A stretch of DNA of 64,000 bases from positions 1 through 64,000 of the forward strand of contig NZ_JANLOD010000041.1 in the NCBI RefSeq assembly GCF_025466085.1, in the 5' to 3' direction. The position numbers and the translations under genes are program-made. Position 1 is the stretch's first letter. Each line of letters opens with the position of its first letter. This document shows positions 59,043 to 64,000 of the stretch, piece after piece. Under the pieces are notes generated by a model. It was given only the letters and a program-made list of their open reading frames with translations, was not told the DNA's origin and ran no database searches. The DNA is from Pseudomonas sp. 14P_8.1_Bac3. Its GTDB lineage: Bacteria > Pseudomonadota > Gammaproteobacteria > Pseudomonadales > Pseudomonadaceae.

Positions 59043-59496
59043 GTTTCACGTCATCCTTTTCCAACCAGAAATTCCGCCGAATACCGGCAACGTTATCAGG
59101 CTGTGCGCCAACAGTGGCTGCCACCTGCATTTGATCGAGCCGCTGGGCTTCGAGATGGACGACAAGCGCCTGCGCCGGGCCGGCCTCGATTACCACGAGT
59201 ATGCCACCCTGCAACGCCACGCTGATCTCGCCAGCTGCCTGGAAAGCCTTGGCCATCCGCGGGTGTTCGCCTTCACCACCAAGGGCTCGCGGCCGTTCCA
59301 CGATGCCAGCTTCGTCGAAGGCGATGCATTCCTGTTCGGCCCGGAAAGCCGTGGTTTGCCACCCGAAGTGCTCGACGCCCTGCCCGCCGAGCAACGTCTG
59401 CGTTTGCCGATGCGTGAGGGCTGTCGCAGCCTGAACCTGTCCAACACCGTAGCCGTGGCCGTCTACGAAGCCTGGCGCCAGAACGACTTCAAATAA
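59041..59496 (+). CDS. trmL: tRNA (cytidine/uridine-2'-O)-methyltransferase TrmL
   Basis: SPOUT methyltransferase of the wobble base (position 34) of tRNA-Leu isoacceptors; 151 residues. The family motifs FQPEIPPNTGNVIRLCANSG, LFGPESRGLP and RSLNLSNTVAVAVYEA are intact. The start at 59041 gives the normal N-terminus MFHVILFQPEIP. The frame continues upstream but overlaps the opposite gene. Confidence 0.95.
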   Translation: MFHVILFQPEIPPNTGNVIRLCANSGCHLHLIEPLGFEMDDKRLRRAGLDYHEYATLQRHADLASCLESLGHPRVFAFTTKGSRPFHDASFVEGDAFLFGPESRGLPPEVLDALPAEQRLRLPMREGCRSLNLSNTVAVAVYEAWRQNDFK

Positions 59497-59510
59497 CGCC
59501 GCATAACAAA

Positions 59511-59600
59511 TGTGGGAGCGGGCTTGCTCGCGAAAGCGTCGTATCAGCCAACATCAATGTTGAATGATCAACCGCTTTCGCGAGCAAGCCCGCTCCCACA
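59511..59600. repeat. REPIN-like pair 18
   Basis: Inverted pair (GGGAGCGGGCTTGCTCGCGA and TCGCGAGCAAGCCCGCTCCC) about 42 bases apart, between the convergent trmL and secB. Confidence 0.9.
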
Positions 59601-59625
59601 TTGGACTTGCGTTGACTCAGGCCAC

Positions 59626-60111
59626 TTATTGAACGGTCGGAGTCTCGCCAGCCGCCTGCATGCGTTGCAGCTCTTGCGCGTACAGCGCGTCGAAGTTCAC
59701 CGGAGCCAGCATCAATGCCGGGAACGAACCGCGGGTCACCAGGCTGTCCAGGGTTTCGCGAGCGTACGGGAACAGGATGTTCGGGCAGAACGCGCCGAGG
59801 GTGTGGCTCATCGACGCGTCGTCCAGGTTCTTGATCAGGAAGATCCCGGCCTGTTGCACTTCAGCGATGAACGCTACTTCGTCACCGTTTTTCACGGTCA
59901 CGGACAAGGTCAGCACGACTTCGTGGAAGTCACCTTCCAGAGCCTTTTGACGGGTGTTCAAATCCAGACCGACGCTCGGTTCCCACTGCTGGCGGAAGAT
60001 CGCCGGGCTTTTCGGGGCTTCGAAGGACAAGTCACGTACGTAGATGCGCTGCAAGGAGAATTGCGGTGCGGTTTCTTCTTCGCTAGCTGCAGTGTTCTGT
60101 TGGTCAGTCAT
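59626..60111 (-). CDS. secB: protein-export chaperone SecB
   Basis: Tetrameric chaperone that keeps preproteins unfolded for SecA; 161 residues. Family segments are [55 protein letters not shown] and the C-terminal [17 protein letters not shown]. It is the last gene of the rhodanese-grxC-secB set, a conserved arrangement in gammaproteobacteria. Confidence 0.97.
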   Translation of the reverse strand: MTDQQNTAASEEETAPQFSLQRIYVRDLSFEAPKSPAIFRQQWEPSVGLDLNTRQKALEGDFHEVVLTLSVTVKNGDEVAFIAEVQQAGIFLIKNLDDASMSHTLGAFCPNILFPYARETLDSLVTRGSFPALMLAPVNFDALYAQELQRMQAAGETPTVQ

Positions 60112-60152
60112 CTCAGATCCTTTCTGATCTTGGGGTCTTATAGGGAAGGCAT

Positions 60153-60407
60153 TCAGGCCTTGAGCAGGGCGTCGAGCTTGCCGGCGCGCTCAAGGGCAAA
60201 CAAATCATCACAGCCGCCAATGTGGCGCTCACCGATCCAGATCTGCGGCACGGACGTACGTCCGGCTTTCTGGGCCATGGCGGCGCGCACCTGCGGCTTG
60301 CCATCGACCTTGATCTCTTCGAAGGCCACGCCTTTGTTCTCGAGCAGGTACTTGGCTCGCGAACAGTAAGGGCAGTAATCGCTGGAATAGACGACGACGT
60401 TGCTCAT
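60153..60407 (-). CDS. grxC: glutaredoxin 3
   Basis: Glutathione-dependent thiol-disulfide oxidoreductase of 84 residues. The active site CPYC is in [15 protein letters not shown], with [19 protein letters not shown] for glutathione binding. It starts one base after the rhodanese stop and precedes secB by 41 bases. Confidence 0.96.
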   Translation of the reverse strand: MSNVVVYSSDYCPYCSRAKYLLENKGVAFEEIKVDGKPQVRAAMAQKAGRTSVPQIWIGERHIGGCDDLFALERAGKLDALLKA

Positions 60408-60408
60408 A

Positions 60409-60822
60409 TCACTTCACCAGCGGAAGGTTGTCGCCTTTCCAGCTGGAAATCCCGCCGGACAGTTTGGCGGCGATAAAGCCGGACTTCATCAGTTCGCGGG
60501 CATGGGTGCCGGCGGTCTGACCCATGGCATCGACCAGGATGATGGTCTTGGCCTTGTGCTTTTCCAGCTCGCCAACGCGCGCAGCCAGTTTGTCGTGAGG
60601 AATGTTGAGCGCGCCGACAATGTGACCGGCAGCGAAATCCTTGGCCGGACGGATGTCGACCACAACGCCCGCGTCCTTGTTGACCAGGCCGGTCAGTTCA
60701 CCGGTGCTCAGGCTGCGGCCGCCGCCTTGCATCTGATAGGCGATCAGCAACGCCAGCAGTACGACGAAGATACCGACGAGCAGATAGTGGTTAGTGGCAA
60801 ATTCAATCAGGTGAGCAACCAT
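60409..60822 (-). CDS. membrane-anchored rhodanese-like protein (YibN family)
   Basis: A 137-residue protein with an N-terminal membrane helix (about 10-28, LLVGIFVVLLALLIAYQ) and a rhodanese domain (VVVDIRPAKDFAAGHIVGAL). The active-site loop reads ILVDAMGQTAGTHA, without the catalytic Cys expected in a sulfurtransferase. The gene is the first of three with grxC and secB and is divergent from gpmI. Its role is probably binding or scaffolding rather than catalysis (inference). Confidence 0.87.
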   Translation of the reverse strand: MVAHLIEFATNHYLLVGIFVVLLALLIAYQMQGGGRSLSTGELTGLVNKDAGVVVDIRPAKDFAAGHIVGALNIPHDKLAARVGELEKHKAKTIILVDAMGQTAGTHARELMKSGFIAAKLSGGISSWKGDNLPLVK

Positions 60823-60973
60823 CGAAGGAGGTTCCAGGGCGTTAAAATGTCGGCCAGTATACACAGCCGCTATGGTGGGCCAAACCCCGTCCGGCGGTGA
60901 CGCGGCCGGAACTTCGCTTTAAACTGCCACTCCCTTTTCCATTGCCCTCTTTATTCAGCCACGAGTCGAATCC

Positions 60974-62503
60974 ATGACTACCACGCCTAAACCTTTGGTC
61001 CTGATTATTCTCGACGGCTTCGGTCACAGTGAAAGCCCTGAATCGAACGCCGTGCTGGCGGCGAAGAAGCCGGTATTGGACCGCCTGAGTGCCACAGTGC
61101 CGAACGGCCTGATCTCGGGCAGCGGCATGGACGTCGGTCTGCCGGACGGCCAGATGGGCAACTCCGAAGTCGGCCACATGAATCTTGGCGCCGGCCGCGT
61201 GGTGTATCAGGACTTTACCCGCGTGACCAAATCGATCCGCGACGGCGAGTTTTTCGAGAACCCGACCCTCTGCGCCGCCGTGGATAAAGCCGTCGCTGCC
61301 GGCAAAGCCGTGCACTTCATGGGCCTGCTGTCCGATGGCGGCGTGCACAGCCACCAGGATCACCTGGTCGCCATGGCGGAACTGGCCTACAAGCGCGGCG
61401 CCGAAAAAATCTACCTGCACGCCTTCCTCGATGGCCGTGACACACCGCCGAAAAGCGCCGAGTCGTCCATCGAACTGCTTGACGCGACGTTCCAGGCCCT
61501 GGGCAAAGGCCGGATCGCCAGCATCGTCGGCCGTTACTTCGCCATGGACCGTGACAACCGTTGGGACCGTGTGGCCCAGGCCTACAACCTGATCGTCGAT
61601 GGCAAGGGCGAATTCCACGCCGCTACCGCTCAGGAAGGTCTGCAAGCCGCCTACGACCGTGGCGAAAGCGACGAATTCGTCAAGGCCACCTCGATCGGCG
61701 AGCCCGTGAAAGTCGAAGACGGCGACGCCGTGGTGTTCATGAACTTCCGCGCCGACCGCGCCCGTGAACTGACCCGCGTGTTTGTCGAAGAAGATTTCAA
61801 GGAATTCGCGCGCGCGCGCCAGCCGAAACTGGCCGGCTTCGTCATGTTGACCCAATACGCCGCCAGCATCCCCGCACCATCGGCCTTCGCCGCTGGCAGT
61901 CTGGACAACGTGCTGGGCGACTACCTGGCGAAAAACGGCAAGACCCAGCTGCGCATCGCCGAAACCGAGAAATATGCCCACGTCACCTTCTTCTTCTCCG
62001 GCGGTCGCGAAGAACCGTTCCCGGGCGAAGAACGCATCCTGATCCCATCGCCGAAAGTCGCCACCTATGACTTGCAGCCAGAGATGAGTGCGCCGGAGGT
62101 GACCGACCGCATCGTCGAAGCCATCGAAAACCAGCGTTACGACGTGATCGTGGTCAACTACGCCAACGGCGACATGGTCGGCCACAGCGGCGTGTTCGAC
62201 GCTGCGGTGAAAGCCGTGGAATGCCTGGACCTGTGCGTGGGCCGTATCGTCGACGCACTGGAAAAGGTCGGCGGTGAAGCGCTGATCACCGCCGACCACG
62301 GCAACGTCGAGAAAATGGCCGATGAAGAAACCCACCAGGCTCATACCGCTCACACCACCGAGCCGGTGCCGTTCATTTATGTCGGCAAGCGCGACCTGAA
62401 GGTCCGCAAAGGCGGCGTGCTGGCGGATGTGGCGCCGACCATGCTGATGTTGATGGGCCTGGAAAAACCGGCGGAAATGACCGGCACGTCGATCCTGGTG
62501 TAA
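60974..62503 (+). CDS. gpmI: 2,3-bisphosphoglycerate-independent phosphoglycerate mutase
   Basis: Interconverts 3- and 2-phosphoglycerate using two Mn ions; 509 residues. The metal-binding [11 protein letters not shown] and phospho-Ser64 in [15 protein letters not shown] are present, as are [22 protein letters not shown] and the second metal set in [11 protein letters not shown]. It is alone in its unit and followed by a REPIN. Confidence 0.97.
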   Translation: MTTTPKPLVLIILDGFGHSESPESNAVLAAKKPVLDRLSATVPNGLISGSGMDVGLPDGQMGNSEVGHMNLGAGRVVYQDFTRVTKSIRDGEFFENPTLCAAVDKAVAAGKAVHFMGLLSDGGVHSHQDHLVAMAELAYKRGAEKIYLHAFLDGRDTPPKSAESSIELLDATFQALGKGRIASIVGRYFAMDRDNRWDRVAQAYNLIVDGKGEFHAATAQEGLQAAYDRGESDEFVKATSIGEPVKVEDGDAVVFMNFRADRARELTRVFVEEDFKEFARARQPKLAGFVMLTQYAASIPAPSAFAAGSLDNVLGDYLAKNGKTQLRIAETEKYAHVTFFFSGGREEPFPGEERILIPSPKVATYDLQPEMSAPEVTDRIVEAIENQRYDVIVVNYANGDMVGHSGVFDAAVKAVECLDLCVGRIVDALEKVGGEALITADHGNVEKMADEETHQAHTAHTTEPVPFIYVGKRDLKVRKGGVLADVAPTMLMLMGLEKPAEMTGTSILV

Positions 62504-62530
62504 CGCGCCCGCACAAACACCGCAAAACCC

Positions 62531-62620
62531 CGTGGGAGCGGGCTTGCTCGCGAATGCGGTGGATCAGGCGACATCAACGTTGCTGACCCACCGCATTCGC
62601 GAGCAAGCCCACTCCCACAT
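62531..62620. repeat. REPIN-like pair 19
   Basis: Inverted pair (GGGAGCGGGCTTGCTCGCGA and TCGCGAGCAAGCCCACTCCC, one mismatch) about 42 bases apart, between gpmI and envC. Confidence 0.9.
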
Positions 62621-62732
62621 GGGTTTTGCGGTGTTTTTCAGGCCGGTTATCACACAGCCCCAATTGGGCATTTTTTTTGCCGCGCATGGCGGGCATACTA
62701 GGCCGTCCCTTTCCCTGGTATCACCCGCCTCT

Positions 62733-64000
62733 ATGCTTCGCGTCCTGATAGCCTTTGCACTGACTTGCCTGCTCCAACCGGCCTTTGCTGACGAGCGCGC
62801 GCAAACCCAACAACAGTTGGACGCCACGCGTCAGGACATTGCCGAGCTGAAGAAACTGCTGGGCAAGCTCCAGGAAGAACGATCCGGTGTGCAGAAAGAG
62901 CTCAAGGGCACCGAGACCGAGATGGGCAAGCTCGAGAAGCAGGTCGAAGCCCTGCAGAAAGAGCTGAAGAAAAGCGAATCCGAGCTGCAGCGACTCGATG
63001 GTGAGAAAAAAAAACTCCAGAGCGCGCGCACTGAACAGCAACGACTGATCGCCATCCAGGCCCGCGCGGCCTATCAGAACGGCCGTCAGGAATACCTTAA
63101 GCTGCTGCTCAACCAGCAGAACCCGGAAAAATTCGCCCGCACCCTCACCTATTACGACTACCTGAGTCAGGCCCGCCTGGAGCAGTTGAAGAATTTCAAC
63201 GAAACCCTGCGCCAATTGGCCAACGTCGAAAAAGACATCAGCCTGCAGCAAGCGCAATTGCTGGTGCAGAAAAGCAGCCTCGACAGCCAGCGCGACGAGC
63301 TCGACAAAGTACGCAAGGAACGCCAGCAAGTCCTCGCCAAGCTCAGCGACGACGTAAAGGCCCGCGATCAGAAACTGGCGGCCCGCGAGCAGGATCAGGC
63401 AGACCTGTCTAAAGTCCTTAAAACCATCGAGGAAACCCTGGCCCGCCAGGCTCGTGAGGCAGAAGAAGCGCGGCAAAAAGCGCTGATCGCCCAGCAGGAA
63501 GCCGAAAAAAAGCGTTTACGTGAGGCTCAGGCTGAAGCAGACGCTGCCACTGACGCCCCACGCAAACCCGCCAAACCAACCCCTGGCGCGCTGGTTTCAA
63601 GCTCAGGCGAGACCTTCGGTGGCCCTTTTGCTGCAACCCGGGGAAAACTTCCGTGGCCGGTTGATGGTCGATTGCTGGCACGCTTCGGTGAAACCCGTGG
63701 CGACGATGCCCGAACCAAGTGGGATGGCGTGATGATCAGCGCCGCCGCCGGCAGCCAGGTGCATGCCGTGCATGGCGGTCGCGTGGTGTTCGCCGACTGG
63801 TTGCGCGGCGCCGGGCTGCTGGTGATTCTTGACCACGGCAACGGTTTCTTGAGTCTTTATGGTCACAACCAGACGCTGCTCAAGTCTGCGGGTGACGTGG
63901 TAAAAGCCGGTGAGTCCATCTCCACTGTCGGTAACAGCGGCGGGCAGGACACACCAGCGCTGTATTTCGCTATTCGTCAGCAGGGTCACCCGAGTGATCC
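62733..64000 (+). CDS. envC: murein hydrolase activator EnvC-like (partial, runs off window)
   Basis: At least 422 residues, open at the right edge. A signal peptide (LIAFALTCLLQPAFA) is followed by a long coiled coil (about 22-270, Lys/Glu/Gln/Leu-rich) and a C-terminal LytM domain (from about 305). The LytM zinc ligands are degenerate: KWDGVMISA where active enzymes have HxGxD, and ALYFAI in place of LHFEI. This is the EnvC pattern, an activator of cell-division amidases rather than a hydrolase. The neighbour gpmI fits E. coli, where envC follows gpmI. The ATG at 62733 lacks a clear ribosome site but gives the signal peptide. Confidence 0.9.
   Translation, partial: MLRVLIAFALTCLLQPAFADERAQTQQQLDATRQDIAELKKLLGKLQEERSGVQKELKGTETEMGKLEKQVEALQKELKKSESELQRLDGEKKKLQSARTEQQRLIAIQARAAYQNGRQEYLKLLLNQQNPEKFARTLTYYDYLSQARLEQLKNFNETLRQLANVEKDISLQQAQLLVQKSSLDSQRDELDKVRKERQQVLAKLSDDVKARDQKLAAREQDQADLSKVLKTIEETLARQAREAEEARQKALIAQQEAEKKRLREAQAEADAATDAPRKPAKPTPGALVSSSGETFGGPFAATRGKLPWPVDGRLLARFGETRGDDARTKWDGVMISAAAGSQVHAVHGGRVVFADWLRGAGLLVILDHGNGFLSLYGHNQTLLKSAGDVVKAGESISTVGNSGGQDTPALYFAIRQQGHPSD

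Overview
The window is GC-rich chromosomal DNA that reads as a Pseudomonas of the fluorescens group. The evidence is the gene order (ubiEJB-hisIE-tatABC-rsmE, opgGH, a complete hut locus, typA-thiI-glnA-ntrBC-secB-gpmI), family-typical proteins such as a PctA-like chemoreceptor and a McpS-like HBM chemoreceptor, and 19 paired REP palindromes (REPIN-like) in intergenic gaps. I saw no rRNA, tRNA, CRISPR array, prophage or insertion sequence. Almost everything is core chromosome. The last gene (envC-like) runs off the right edge.

Layout. 1-6.6 kb: PHA-system protein, ubiquinone genes ubiE-ubiJ-ubiB, histidine biosynthesis hisI-hisE, Tat export tatABC and rsmE, nearly all on + with overlapping stops and starts. 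6.7-8.7 kb: HBM-domain chemoreceptor with a sigma28-like promoter. 8.8-11.4 kb (-): polar amino acid ABC transporter. 11.7-16.1 kb (-): periplasmic glucan genes opgG-opgH. 16.3-19.9 kb (-): dtd, proline iminopeptidase, an HSL-type esterase, and an orphan ChoX-like binding protein. 20.1-35.0 kb: histidine utilisation. hutC-hutD and a long hutU-permease-hutXWV-hutH paralogue-hutH-hutI-hutG unit lie on -, with hutF divergent on +. 35.1-41.6 kb: lipocalin, small lipoprotein, PctA-like chemoreceptor, DUF924 protein, fbp and a DUF3999 protein. 41.6-47.8 kb (-): giant DUF2339 membrane protein and glgP. 48.1-52.1 kb: cysteine-cluster protein (+), then typA and thiI (-). 52.3-59.0 kb: nitrogen control (glnA, two tandem DUF4124 proteins, ntrB, ntrC, and a repeat-built sRNA gene matching NrsZ). 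59.0-64 kb: trmL, secB-grxC-rhodanese (-), gpmI and envC.

How it works together. The hut genes encode uptake (HutXWV and an NCS1 permease) and the five-step route histidine -> urocanate -> imidazolonepropionate -> formiminoglutamate -> formylglutamate -> glutamate + formate (HutH, HutU, HutI, HutF, HutG), with HutC as repressor. Matching TGTA-N2-TACA operators lie in front of hutU and in the hutC-hutF gap. The hutU operator sits on the predicted start of a sigma54-type promoter. That links the locus to the NtrBC system encoded 25 kb away, where sigma54-type promoters also precede glnA, ntrB and the sRNA.

Items most worth a second look: a hutH paralogue whose Ala-Ser-Gly cofactor triad is exactly deleted; the three-unit nrsZ with compensatory base changes in its hairpins; a REP palindrome that seems to supply the -35 of a chemoreceptor promoter; REPINs placed between genes inside operons; and the tandem DUF4124 pair between glnA and ntrBC.
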